Source: Ekhidna sp051379705 (GTDB taxonomy: Bacteria; Bacteroidota; Bacteroidia; Cytophagales; Cyclobacteriaceae). Taken from it: a stretch of 64,000 nt of DNA. The position numbers were made by a program, and so were the translations under genes. Position 1 is the first letter of the stretch. Each line of letters starts with the position of its first letter. The stretch is from positions 2,728,001-2,792,000 of the forward strand of contig NZ_CP179868.1 in assembly GCF_051379705.1 (NCBI RefSeq), read 5' to 3'. Shown piece by piece: positions 14,752-22,629 of the stretch. The notes below the pieces were generated by a model, which made no database searches, was not told the DNA's origin, and saw only the letters and a program-made list of their open reading frames with translations.

Positions 14752-15216
14752 CTATACTGTTTTTACGAAAATTTTTTTTGATTCAATTCTTTCGATTTCA
14801 ATTTCGACATTTTCATCGATATAATTTCCTTTTGATCGGACTTCAACAACTATTTCATTGAAAATTGCCTTACCAATAGGCTTAAGGACAGAAATAGTTT
14901 TTCCTGTGTCACCTACATTTAGATCAATTTTTATGTCTTCGTTTACTTTAGCAACATGTGACTGTCTAAGAGAAAATCTTTCCCAGGTCTTACCACGAAA
15001 AGCTAAAACAAACGCTAGAACATTGGTTAGAATGGTTGCGATTAAAACAATAACGCCCGTTTCGTTACCATAATAATCAAAGCTTAAATAGACTCCATAG
15101 ATTGAGCATAAAACACCAACAGTGCCTGCAATAAAAATCCCGGGGATGAACAATATTTCAGCAATGACTAAAAATATGCCTATTAGTATTAAAGAAATAA
15201 TAGTAATCAATTCCAT
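14752..15216 (-). CDS. NfeD-like membrane protein
   Basis: A 154-residue protein with a membrane half (hydrophobic segments about 4-30, 32-50 and 56-74) and a soluble C-terminal OB-fold-like half ('VGDTGKTISVLKPIGKAIFNE', 'EVEIERIESKKIFV'). This is the short NfeD type without a protease domain, and it is placed directly upstream of floA. It is thought to work with the flotillin in membrane organisation. It is 13 bases after the proS stop. Confidence 0.9.
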   Translation of the reverse strand: MELITIISLILIGIFLVIAEILFIPGIFIAGTVGVLCSIYGVYLSFDYYGNETGVIVLIATILTNVLAFVLAFRGKTWERFSLRQSHVAKVNEDIKIDLNVGDTGKTISVLKPIGKAIFNEIVVEVRSKGNYIDENVEIEIERIESKKIFVKTV

Positions 15217-15229
15217 AAGTTCAACTCAA

Positions 15230-16699
15230 TCAATAGGCCTTAGCAAAGAGCACCCGCCCATTCGACGGCTTGCCTGTAAAGATACATTTTCCTTCCTCCT
15301 TTTTCTGGTCTAACGGAATGCATCGAATAGTGGCCTTGGTTTCGTTTTTTATCTTTTCCTCAGTCTCCTCAGTACCATCCCAGTGTGCAAGCACAAAACC
15401 ATGTTCTACCAATTCCTTGAATTCGTCATAGGTGTCGGCTTGCTTTGTGTTTTCTTCTCGAAAGTTTTTCGCTTTGTTGTAGATATTAGACTGAATGTCT
15501 TCAAGCAGCTGAGAGACATAGTCTACGATTCCATTGATCGCATGGAAAGATTTTTCCTTTGTATCTCTTCGTGCTACTTCGACAGTCCCTTTCTCAAGAT
15601 CTTTCGGTCCAATGGCTAACCTTACCGGCACACCCTTCAATTCATACTCGGCAAACTTCCAGCCCGGCTTATGTGTATCTCTGGTATCGAATTTCACAGA
15701 AATACCTCTTGCTTTCAGCTCTGAAACTATAGGGCTAACAACTTCTTCTATTTGAGCCAATTGCTCATCTTTGAAGTAGATAGGAACGACGACTACCTGA
15801 ATTGGTGCCAACTTTGGAGGAAGCACAAGTCCATCATCATCTGAATGAGCCATGATGAGTGCTCCCATTAGCCGGGTACTCACACCCCAGGATGTTCCCC
15901 AAACCAACTCCTCTTTCCCTTCCTTGGTTGCAAACTTCACATCAAAAGCCTTGGCAAAGTTCTGTCCCAGGAAATGGGAAGTCCCTGCCTGCAAGGCCTT
16001 ACCATCTTGCATCATTGCTTCAATGCAAAATGTATCTACAGCGCCAGCAAATCGTTCACTTTCCGTTTTCACACCTTTTATAACAGGCATGGCCATGAAT
16101 TCTTCTGCAAACGTGGCATACACTTCCAACATCTGGTAAGTTTCGTCTACCGCCTCTTGTTTGGTGGCATGTGCAGTATGACCTTCTTGCCATAGAAACT
16201 CAGCCGTTCGCAAAAACAACCTTGTGCGCATTTCCCATCGCATCACATTAGCCCACTGATTTATCAGGATTGGTAGGTCTCGATATGACTGGATCCAGTT
16301 TTTATAGGAATCCCATATTACAGTTTCTGAAGTGGGTCGAATGATAAGTTCTTCTTCTAATCGAGCTTCCGGGTCCACCACTACTCCTTTCCCATCTTCG
16401 TCATTTTTCAATCTGTAGTGAGTAACCACAGCGCATTCCTTTGCAAAACCCTCCACATGATCGGCTTCCTTACTAAAAAAAGATTTTGGGATCAATAACG
16501 GAAAGTAGGCATTCTCGTGTCCAGTATCCTTGAACATTTGATCAAGTGTCTGTTGCATCTTTTCCCAGATAGCAAAACCGTATGGCTTTATTACCATACA
16601 ACCTCTCACGGGAGAATTTTCTGCCAAACCAGCTTTTTTCACCAATTCATTATACCATAGTGAATAATCTTCTGATCGAGATGGAATAGCTTTAGCCAT
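15230..16699 (-). CDS. proS: Prolyl-tRNA synthetase (short, archaeal/eukaryotic-type)
   Basis: A 489-residue class II aminoacyl-tRNA synthetase that charges tRNA-Pro. It is of the short archaeal/eukaryotic-type architecture: it lacks the INS editing insertion and has a C-terminal extension ending 'VLFAKAY' with a Cys-containing segment (RCIPLDQ, GKCIFTGK). Class II motifs are seen as 'RGCMVIKPYGFAIWEKMQQ' (motif 1), 'FLRTAEFLWQEGHTAH' (motif 2) and 'GTSWGVSTRLMGALIMAH' (motif 3). This type is standard in Bacteroidota. It is first of the proS-nfeD-floA operon with a promoter at 16760-16789. Confidence 0.96.
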   Translation of the reverse strand: MAKAIPSRSEDYSLWYNELVKKAGLAENSPVRGCMVIKPYGFAIWEKMQQTLDQMFKDTGHENAYFPLLIPKSFFSKEADHVEGFAKECAVVTHYRLKNDEDGKGVVVDPEARLEEELIIRPTSETVIWDSYKNWIQSYRDLPILINQWANVMRWEMRTRLFLRTAEFLWQEGHTAHATKQEAVDETYQMLEVYATFAEEFMAMPVIKGVKTESERFAGAVDTFCIEAMMQDGKALQAGTSHFLGQNFAKAFDVKFATKEGKEELVWGTSWGVSTRLMGALIMAHSDDDGLVLPPKLAPIQVVVVPIYFKDEQLAQIEEVVSPIVSELKARGISVKFDTRDTHKPGWKFAEYELKGVPVRLAIGPKDLEKGTVEVARRDTKEKSFHAINGIVDYVSQLLEDIQSNIYNKAKNFREENTKQADTYDEFKELVEHGFVLAHWDGTEETEEKIKNETKATIRCIPLDQKKEEGKCIFTGKPSNGRVLFAKAY

Positions 16700-16759
16700 G
16701 GGTCTTTTCTTATTTTGGTATGGAGTTTGCTTTTATTGCTATAATATTTCTAAGGGACG

Positions 16760-16789
16760 CAAATATAGCGGAGGTACTGAACAGACAGA
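16760..16789 (-). promoter_or_regulatory. Probable proS promoter
   Basis: On the minus strand, TATATTTG (16767-16760) is a consensus -7 element, preceded 18 bases upstream by TCTG (16789-16786), a one-mismatch -33. The palindrome GACCTTAGAGGTC (16788-16800) overlaps the -33 region and could be an operator. Confidence 0.5.
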
Positions 16790-16813
16790 CCTTAGAGGTC
16801 GTTTAAATAAAAA

Positions 16814-16820
16814 AAGGAGG
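16814..16820 (+). promoter_or_regulatory. Strong Shine-Dalgarno site
   Basis: AAGGAGG lies 6 bases before the ATG at 16827. Perfect sites like this are rare in Bacteroidota, and most genes in this window have none. It supports the chosen start and suggests high translation of the low-complexity protein. Confidence 0.7.
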
Positions 16821-16826
16821 TAAGTC

Positions 16827-18038
16827 ATGAAGCATTATTTGAAAATTTTTCTCGCTGTGATCTTAGGAACTTCTGCGATAGTAGCTATCGGTCAGGAGAA
16901 CGATGATCTATACTTCACCAAGAAAGACCGAGTGAAGCAAAAGAAGAAACTTAATCAGGTGGCTGAGCAGTACAATCAACAACCTTTACAAATACAAAAC
17001 GATGAAAATCTAAGCTTCCTTGGAAAACAGTTCAAGGATAGCAATCCGGTTTCTGAGGAAGGTTACGTAAGTGAAGAATCTCTTGAATATTATCAACCTG
17101 AAAAAACTCAGGAAGATTATCAAGCATCTAATAATTATGCTACCAATAATCAATATCAGAATTCAAACTTTAGCAATCCACAAGAAACTTTTTATGATAA
17201 TACTATTCCGCAGCAGGTGATTGTAAATAATTACTACAATGACAACTGGAATAACAATTGGAACCGTCCACGTATGAGGATTGGCCTTGGATTCAACAGC
17301 TGGGGAGGTAATTTCTGGTCTGTTTCTTATGGAAATGCCTGGGGCAATCCATGGTACGATCCTTTCTGGGATCCATGGGCATTCAATGGTCCGTATAGTA
17401 ATTTTTGGGGACCTTCATGGGGATGGAATAGCTGGGCTTACAATCCATGGGGTTGGGGATTTGGATTCAATTCGTTTTGGTGCCCACCAGCTTATGGAAA
17501 TTTTTATGGAAGACCTGTGTATGTTGTAGATAACAATTCGCGAAGAGGTAGAAATGTAGTTCGCGGTTCTAGAAATTCAAGAGGTTCTGTTTCTACGCGA
17601 AGTAGTCGTTCTTCATCAGGTAGAGGATCGTCGGTAGCAAGTGAATCAAGAAATAGCCGTGCTGATTATAACAGGCAGCAGGCAGATTATTTGAACCGCT
17701 CTAGAAGTAGCAGATATAATGCGGGAAATTCTCGTGGATCTAGTTCCGTAAATTCAAGATCATCAAACGCGAATAATGCTTCTAGGTATAGTTCGGGTAC
17801 AAGGTCTAATTCGAATGCCAATTTTAATCGATCAAGTAATACCTCTCGAAGTAATAGAGGCTATACGCCTCCTGCCTCTCGAAGCAGTAGGAGTTCTTCA
17901 GTGAGACCGTCAAGTCCATCGCGTAGTTCAGGATCTGTAGGTAGGTCTTCAAGAAGCTCTTCGAGTCGTTCGTCAGGATCAAGGTCTTCCTCAGGTCGAT
18001 CTAGCAGATCTAGTTCAAGTAAAAGAGGAAGAAACTAA
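16827..18038 (+). CDS. Exported low-complexity protein: Trp/Gly/Asn-rich core, Arg/Ser-rich tail
   Basis: A 403-residue exported protein with no assignable function. It has a signal peptide (ending about AIVAIGQ), a Gln/Asn/Tyr-rich segment (about 60-140), then about 80 residues (150-230) dense in Trp, Gly, Asn, Pro, Phe and Tyr with repeats such as 'NPWYDPFWDPWAF' and 'NPWGWGFG'. The final ~165 residues are Arg/Ser/Asn/Gly repeats (RSS, SRSS, GRSSRSS) with very high positive charge. Such proteins are sometimes mislabelled 'vitellogenin' because of Ser/Arg composition. It has an unusually strong ribosome site and is followed after 18 bases by a FadL-type porin gene, suggesting joint expression. 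A cell-surface or matrix role is a guess. Confidence 0.8.
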   Translation: MKHYLKIFLAVILGTSAIVAIGQENDDLYFTKKDRVKQKKKLNQVAEQYNQQPLQIQNDENLSFLGKQFKDSNPVSEEGYVSEESLEYYQPEKTQEDYQASNNYATNNQYQNSNFSNPQETFYDNTIPQQVIVNNYYNDNWNNNWNRPRMRIGLGFNSWGGNFWSVSYGNAWGNPWYDPFWDPWAFNGPYSNFWGPSWGWNSWAYNPWGWGFGFNSFWCPPAYGNFYGRPVYVVDNNSRRGRNVVRGSRNSRGSVSTRSSRSSSGRGSSVASESRNSRADYNRQQADYLNRSRSSRYNAGNSRGSSSVNSRSSNANNASRYSSGTRSNSNANFNRSSNTSRSNRGYTPPASRSSRSSSVRPSSPSRSSGSVGRSSRSSSSRSSGSRSSSGRSSRSSSSKRGRN

Positions 18039-18056
18039 GAATAACCATTCAAATCG

Positions 18057-19580
18057 ATGAAAAATAAGCTAATTGTACTTTCGCTCTTTTTATTTAGCTA
18101 TTCAGTTGTATCCAATGCGCAATATTTTGAAGATGCATATCGATTCAGCCGAAGTAATTATGGGCTAGGAAGTACAGCTAGAATGCAGGGATTTGGAGGC
18201 GCTCAAATAGCACTAGGAGGAGACATTAGCTCAGCCATTTCAAATCCTGCAGGCCTTGGATTTTTCAATAAAGGAGTATTCGTTTTCACGCCTTCAATGG
18301 ATTTTGCAAGCGCAGATACAGAGTATGGGATTTTGCGAGATGCCGGAGCTGAATTTCAAGGCTCTGAGGAGACATTTAGGAACAATTTCAACTTCGCCAA
18401 CATTGGTGCTGTAATCAATTTTACTAAAGGACGCTTTACAGATGATAAGTTTAAAGGCGGGTCACTAGCCTTTACCTTGAATCGGAGTAACACCTATCAC
18501 TTAAGTAGACAATATGAAGGTGAAAATGGATTCAATTCTATAGTGGATAACATCTTAGCGGATGCGGGGACTTTAGAAGTGAACCAATTAAATGAATTAG
18601 GCTTTGCCGCCTATGACCAATTTTTAATTACTCCGGTTCCCGGAGGATATGATGCATTTGTTGGTGGCTTCCCAATTCAAAGTGAGTCCATCAAAGAGCG
18701 TGGATCACACTATCAAATGAACATCGCCTGGGGAGGAAACTATGATGATAAGCTCTACTTTGGAGGCGGAATGGGTCTTCAGTTTATCAACTACAAGCAG
18801 GAGCGATCATACGAAGAATTTGATTTTCTTCAAGGAAACAACGATTTAGATTCCCTTAATGCAATCTTTATTGATGATCAAATTGAGGTAAGGGGAAGAG
18901 GAATTAATTTCAATTTTGGAGCCATCTTCAGACCAGTAGATTTTTTGACAGTTGGTGCTAGTTACACTTCACCGTCATTCATGTCCTTGGATGAAGAAAG
19001 CTTCGTCGATCTGGAAGCTGATTGGGACGCAGGAACAAGCTATACTGAAACCGTAGATGGAGAAACGGTTACCTATGACCTTGGCAATATTGATCCATAT
19101 CAAAGTGATTTGTTTGTCAATAATTATAAGTTGAGAACACCTTCGAAAATCGGCGTTGGTGTCGCAGCCTTTATTGGAAAAAGCGGTTTTATCACTGGTG
19201 ATTTAGAATATGTAGATTATAGCCGTGCAAAACTCAACTCAGACGATTTTTCTACATCAGTTGATAATGATATCATTGATGTTCTTTATGAATCTGTTGT
19301 TAATGTTAGGGTAGGTGGCGAATATCGGTTTGATAACTTCAGACTTAGAGCCGGGTATGCATTTCTACCAGATCCTATCAAGGATTATAACCTTCAGGAT
19401 CGTACTGATGTAACCTTCGGTTTTGGGTATAGAACATTTGATTACTTCCTGGATTTTGCGGTTGTTTCCAGTAAAACTCAGCAGGAAGCTACTCCTTACT
19501 TTAGTGAATTAAATCAACCATTCGGAAGAACAGATATCAGACGTACCACCGTTTCTGTGACTTTCGGGTTGAACTTCTAA
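18057..19580 (+). CDS. FadL/OmpP1-type outer membrane transport protein
   Basis: A 507-residue outer-membrane beta-barrel. A signal peptide (MKNKLIVLSLFLFSYSVVSNAQ is its span, residues 1-22) precedes a family-typical N-terminal region 'GLGSTARMQGFGGAQIALGGD' and 'AISNPAGLGFF' of the OmpP1/FadL/TodX family, which passes hydrophobic molecules. Alternating strand patterns run to the C-terminal aromatic residue (FGLNF). It is probably co-transcribed with the Arg/Ser-rich protein upstream. Its stop codon abuts the stop of the convergent aroK with no spacer. The substrate is unknown. Confidence 0.88.
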   Translation: MKNKLIVLSLFLFSYSVVSNAQYFEDAYRFSRSNYGLGSTARMQGFGGAQIALGGDISSAISNPAGLGFFNKGVFVFTPSMDFASADTEYGILRDAGAEFQGSEETFRNNFNFANIGAVINFTKGRFTDDKFKGGSLAFTLNRSNTYHLSRQYEGENGFNSIVDNILADAGTLEVNQLNELGFAAYDQFLITPVPGGYDAFVGGFPIQSESIKERGSHYQMNIAWGGNYDDKLYFGGGMGLQFINYKQERSYEEFDFLQGNNDLDSLNAIFIDDQIEVRGRGINFNFGAIFRPVDFLTVGASYTSPSFMSLDEESFVDLEADWDAGTSYTETVDGETVTYDLGNIDPYQSDLFVNNYKLRTPSKIGVGVAAFIGKSGFITGDLEYVDYSRAKLNSDDFSTSVDNDIIDVLYESVVNVRVGGEYRFDNFRLRAGYAFLPDPIKDYNLQDRTDVTFGFGYRTFDYFLDFAVVSSKTQQEATPYFSELNQPFGRTDIRRTTVSVTFGLNF

Positions 19581-20048
19581 CTAGAAAAGCTTAAGAATTT
19601 CTTTGTATTCCCGGATGGTATGATCAGCTTGATTGTACCATCCTTTCCTTTTTTCCAAAAGTTCGGTTAGGGAATTAACTTTCATCAGCGGACGTGTACT
19701 ATCAAGCCTCAAGCGTTCTTCAATTTTCTCGATAGGCGTATCGAGGTATATGGTAATACCCGTCTGCTGCATGGTCTCTAAATTATTGAAAAAGCATGGA
19801 GTCCCGCCACCGGTTGCCATCACAAAGGAATCTAGTTCTTCGACTATTTTGTCTAAATGAAATTTTTCTAGTTGGCGAAAGTGCGCTTCTCCTTTCTTTT
19901 CAAATATTTCCGTAATTGGAAGTCCCTCATCGCGCTCTATATCCTGATCAAGGTCTACAAATTGAAGTCCCAAATGTACCGCAAGGTCGAGCCCCATAGT
20001 GGTTTTCCCGGAGCCGGGCAATCCAATCAAAAATATCTTCTGGTTCAC
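19581..20048 (-). CDS. aroK: Shikimate kinase
   Basis: A 155-residue P-loop kinase that phosphorylates shikimate at the 3-hydroxyl, step five of the aromatic amino-acid pathway. Visible features are the Walker A 'GLPGSGKTTMG' (9-19), the substrate Asp region 'DLDQDIERDEG', 'HFRQLE' with the conserved Arg, and 'ATGGGTPC' with the Gly-Gly-Gly loop. The start is GTG, overlapping the stop of the upstream membrane protein gene, so translation is probably coupled. It is the last gene of a three-gene minus-strand operon starting with DUF1599. Confidence 0.95.
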   Translation of the reverse strand: MNQKIFLIGLPGSGKTTMGLDLAVHLGLQFVDLDQDIERDEGLPITEIFEKKGEAHFRQLEKFHLDKIVEELDSFVMATGGGTPCFFNNLETMQQTGITIYLDTPIEKIEERLRLDSTRPLMKVNSLTELLEKRKGWYNQADHTIREYKEILKLF

Positions 20049-21139
20049 TGACGGTTGAGTATTTCTATAACCTCATCACTCAATGGAGTGTCATTGTTGT
20101 GCCACTTAGCTATCACAACTCCATCTTTTAGAAGAACAACCCCTGGGTTGGATCTTACCATTGTTTTGAGCACTGTAGCGTCGGCAAAGTAATAGGGAGC
20201 AGCAAGTTGATTTGCATGTCGGAAAGCTTCAAATTTTTCATACCCCGAAGATGTCAATACCCAGGTGTCAAATCGAGGGTTTTCAAATGTCAGATTTCTG
20301 AGTCTGTCTATTTTCTCAAGCGAAGTTTTTTCTACCTGATGAATGATTATCACCAGTTTCGTTCCTGATAAAAGCTCATCCGTATAGTCTGAGTCTCCTT
20401 GCCAAACATTGAGGTCGGTGATTTTTGCTGCTGCATCAGGGTTCGTGAGTCTGGCTTCAACATACTCGTATCCTTCTTCTGAAGGGAAAGTTTCAAACTC
20501 AAATGTCTCGCCATCTTTCTCCATGATATACACATATTTCAAAGGCGCAGAGTTTTGCATAAGCGTAGGCAAGTGATTGCCAACTTTGTATGCTCTGAAA
20601 TCAATAAATGGTAAATGCTGTATCGCATAGATAGCAATGAATACAAAAAAGAAGATGCTTCCAGCAATCTTGATTTCACTGAGCTTCATACTCAGCATTG
20701 GCATATAACTATCTCTTTTCCAAAAGATTACTGCGATGAGCACAAGCAGGACAATGTCCTTGTAGAATGATTGCCATGGTGTGAGCTTAATGGCATCACC
20801 GAAACATCCGCAATCTGTCACCTTGTTAAAGTAAGCTGAGTAGAACGTGAGAAAGGTGAAAAATACGATCATGGCTAGTAGAACCCATGAAGTCAATTTC
20901 ATTCGGTATCCGATGATTAAAGCAATACCGAGCACAACTTCCAATACACTCAACACAACACTTAGGAAAAGTGCTGCTGGCACAAACAATTCAAAGAAAG
21001 GAGCAATATCTGAGGCAAAAACCTGAAAGTATTCTTCAAGCTTAATTGCAGTGCCTACGGGATCATTTACTTTGATGATACCCGAAAAAATGAATAGAGC
21101 ACCTACGGCATACCGAGCAAATTCTTTTATGATTTTCAT
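20045..21139 (-). CDS. BT_3928-type DoxX-like membrane protein with thioredoxin-like tail
   Basis: A 364-residue membrane protein. The N-terminal ~180 residues form a DoxX/MauE-like four- to five-helix unit ('FARYAVGALFIFSGIIKVNDP', 'TDCGCFGDAIKLTPWQSFYKD' in part; the CGC motif is conserved in this family). The C-terminal half looks thioredoxin-like ('KLVIIIHQVEKTSLEK', 'NPGVVLLKDGVVIAKWHN') but has no CxxC active site. This fits the Bacteroidota BT_3928 family, of unknown role in envelope redox or transport. It overlaps DUF1599 upstream (ATGA) and aroK downstream (GTGA). Confidence 0.88.
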   Translation of the reverse strand: MKIIKEFARYAVGALFIFSGIIKVNDPVGTAIKLEEYFQVFASDIAPFFELFVPAALFLSVVLSVLEVVLGIALIIGYRMKLTSWVLLAMIVFFTFLTFYSAYFNKVTDCGCFGDAIKLTPWQSFYKDIVLLVLIAVIFWKRDSYMPMLSMKLSEIKIAGSIFFFVFIAIYAIQHLPFIDFRAYKVGNHLPTLMQNSAPLKYVYIMEKDGETFEFETFPSEEGYEYVEARLTNPDAAAKITDLNVWQGDSDYTDELLSGTKLVIIIHQVEKTSLEKIDRLRNLTFENPRFDTWVLTSSGYEKFEAFRHANQLAAPYYFADATVLKTMVRSNPGVVLLKDGVVIAKWHNNDTPLSDEVIEILNRQ

Positions 21140-21678
21140 TCTTCTTTCATTTTGATCAGACAGAATACAGAATAGTTAATCATATCCTGGTAGTTCGCGT
21201 CAATTCCCTCAGAGATGAGTGTTTTGCCAGCGTTATCCTCAATCTGCTTTACTCGCATAAGTTTCATAAGAATGATGTCGGTCATAGAGCTGACACGCAT
21301 TTCTCTCCATGCTTCCCCGTAATCATGATTTTTTGCTGAAAGCAAATGCATCGTATCATTAGCTACCTGATCATATTTAGGTTCCAGTTCTTCAAATGGA
21401 ATTTCCATCTCTTCGGTTCCATTAAGTTTCATTTGGATGATCGCTATGATGCAGTAGTTGATGATTCCAATGAATTCATTGCTGATGTCTTCACCAACCT
21501 TGTTTTCTCCTTTTTCCTGAATGGAACGAATGCGTTGTGCTTTGATAAAGATCTGATCGGTAATTGAAGGTAACCTTAAGATTCTCCAGGCAGTCCCGTA
21601 ATCTTTGGTCTTTTTAGCGAAAATTTCTTTGCATCCAGAAATGATCTCTTTGTATTGCTGCTCAGTTTCCTGTCTCAT
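21136..21678 (-). CDS. DUF1599 protein, internally duplicated
   Basis: A 180-residue cytosolic protein of the DUF1599 family, usually grouped with all-alpha nucleotide pyrophosphohydrolase-like folds; no activity is proven here. It consists of two similar halves: residues about 8-84 ('KKTKDYGTAWRILRLPSITDQ') and about 98-178 ('AKNHDYGEAWREMRVSSMTD'), each with DYGxAWR and ending in 'INYxxxxxIxMK'. First gene of the operon with the DoxX-like protein and aroK. Its short leader contains competing CTCAC/GTGAG repeats (21688-21721). Confidence 0.88.
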   Translation of the reverse strand: MRQETEQQYKEIISGCKEIFAKKTKDYGTAWRILRLPSITDQIFIKAQRIRSIQEKGENKVGEDISNEFIGIINYCIIAIIQMKLNGTEEMEIPFEELEPKYDQVANDTMHLLSAKNHDYGEAWREMRVSSMTDIILMKLMRVKQIEDNAGKTLISEGIDANYQDMINYSVFCLIKMKEE

Positions 21679-21687
21679 GTAAATTTA

Positions 21688-21721
21688 CTCACCAAGTGAG
21701 GAGGATTTTTCAGTACCTCAC
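21688..21721 (-). promoter_or_regulatory. Alternating inverted repeats in the DUF1599 leader
   Basis: CTCAC-CAA-GTGAG (21688-21700) forms one hairpin; GTGAGG (21696-21701) can instead pair with CCTCAC (21716-21721). The two stems share the central element and are therefore mutually exclusive, as in attenuators. They lie 10-43 bases upstream of the DUF1599 start. Stems are short and could be chance. Confidence 0.3.
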
Positions 21722-21795
21722 GTATTAATAAATATTTGCCCGAAAACTAAAGACCTTGCGCTTCGACGTTTTACAGACCAAGCAAAACTAATCCA

Positions 21796-22629
21796 TTGAG
21801 TACCAAACATACCATCAATATCAGAGGAGAAATTATTGACCTTTCATCGCCTAAGGTGATGGGAATAATCAATGTGACGCCAGATTCTTTTTTTGTAGGA
21901 AGTAGAAAACAAGCTCTGGATGAAGTTTTGAGAAGCGCGGAAGAGATGTTGACAAGGGGAGCAAACTTTCTGGACGTTGGTGGATATTCATCTCGACCTA
22001 GTGCAGAAGATATTCCGCTTGAGGAAGAAATAGCTCGCGTGGTAAATCCCATCAAGGAGATAATGAAAAGATTTCCGAATGCAATCATTTCAGTTGACAC
22101 TTTTAGATCTGAGGTTGCTAGAAAAGCTGTTGACGCTGGAGCTGCTATTGTAAATGATATTTCTGCAGGCCATTTAGATGAAAAAATGTTGGCATCAGTG
22201 GCTGAGATGCAGGTTCCTTACATTGCCATGCACATGCGAGGTACTCCACAAACCATGAGGTTACAGACACATTACGAAGATATTTTGGTTGATGTAATAA
22301 AATATTTCTCAACTGTACTTAATCATTGCAACCACTTAGGCATTAAAGACGTCCTAATAGACCCGGGGTTCGGATTTGCAAAAACTGCTGAACAGAGTTT
22401 TGATCTACTGAATAAACTAGATCATTTTCACCATCTCAATCGGCCGCTACTTGTAGGCGTCTCACGCAAGTCCATGATCTACCGAACACTTAATTTGACC
22501 GCTGAGGAAGCTTTGAATGGCACATCGGTATTAAATACCGTAGCTTTGTTTAAGGGTGCAGCCATTCTTCGTGTACATGATGTTAATGAGGCTGTACAAG
22601 CCATAAAATTGATAAATCAACTGAATTGA
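21796..22629 (+). CDS. folP: Dihydropteroate synthase
   Basis: A 277-residue TIM-barrel enzyme that condenses 6-hydroxymethyl-dihydropterin diphosphate with p-aminobenzoate in folate synthesis. Signature segments are 'MGIINVTPDSF' (22-32), 'GANFLDVGGYSSRP' and 'IDPGFGFAKTAEQ', with the phosphate-binding region 'LVGVSRKSMIYR'. The start is TTG with 'STKHTINIRGEIIDLSSP' following; no better ATG exists upstream in frame. The gene overlaps cdaA by four bases. Confidence 0.95.
   Translation: MSTKHTINIRGEIIDLSSPKVMGIINVTPDSFFVGSRKQALDEVLRSAEEMLTRGANFLDVGGYSSRPSAEDIPLEEEIARVVNPIKEIMKRFPNAIISVDTFRSEVARKAVDAGAAIVNDISAGHLDEKMLASVAEMQVPYIAMHMRGTPQTMRLQTHYEDILVDVIKYFSTVLNHCNHLGIKDVLIDPGFGFAKTAEQSFDLLNKLDHFHHLNRPLLVGVSRKSMIYRTLNLTAEEALNGTSVLNTVALFKGAAILRVHDVNEAVQAIKLINQLN

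Noticed and set aside
16700..16826. Possible T-box leader for proS
   Set aside because: The upstream region is short, has no T-box sequence and has an ordinary promoter; T-boxes are not expected in this phylum.
17540..18030. Repetitive DNA thought to be a tandem-repeat or CRISPR-like array
   Set aside because: The repetition comes from Arg/Ser codons in an intact reading frame; there are no regular repeats with unique spacers.
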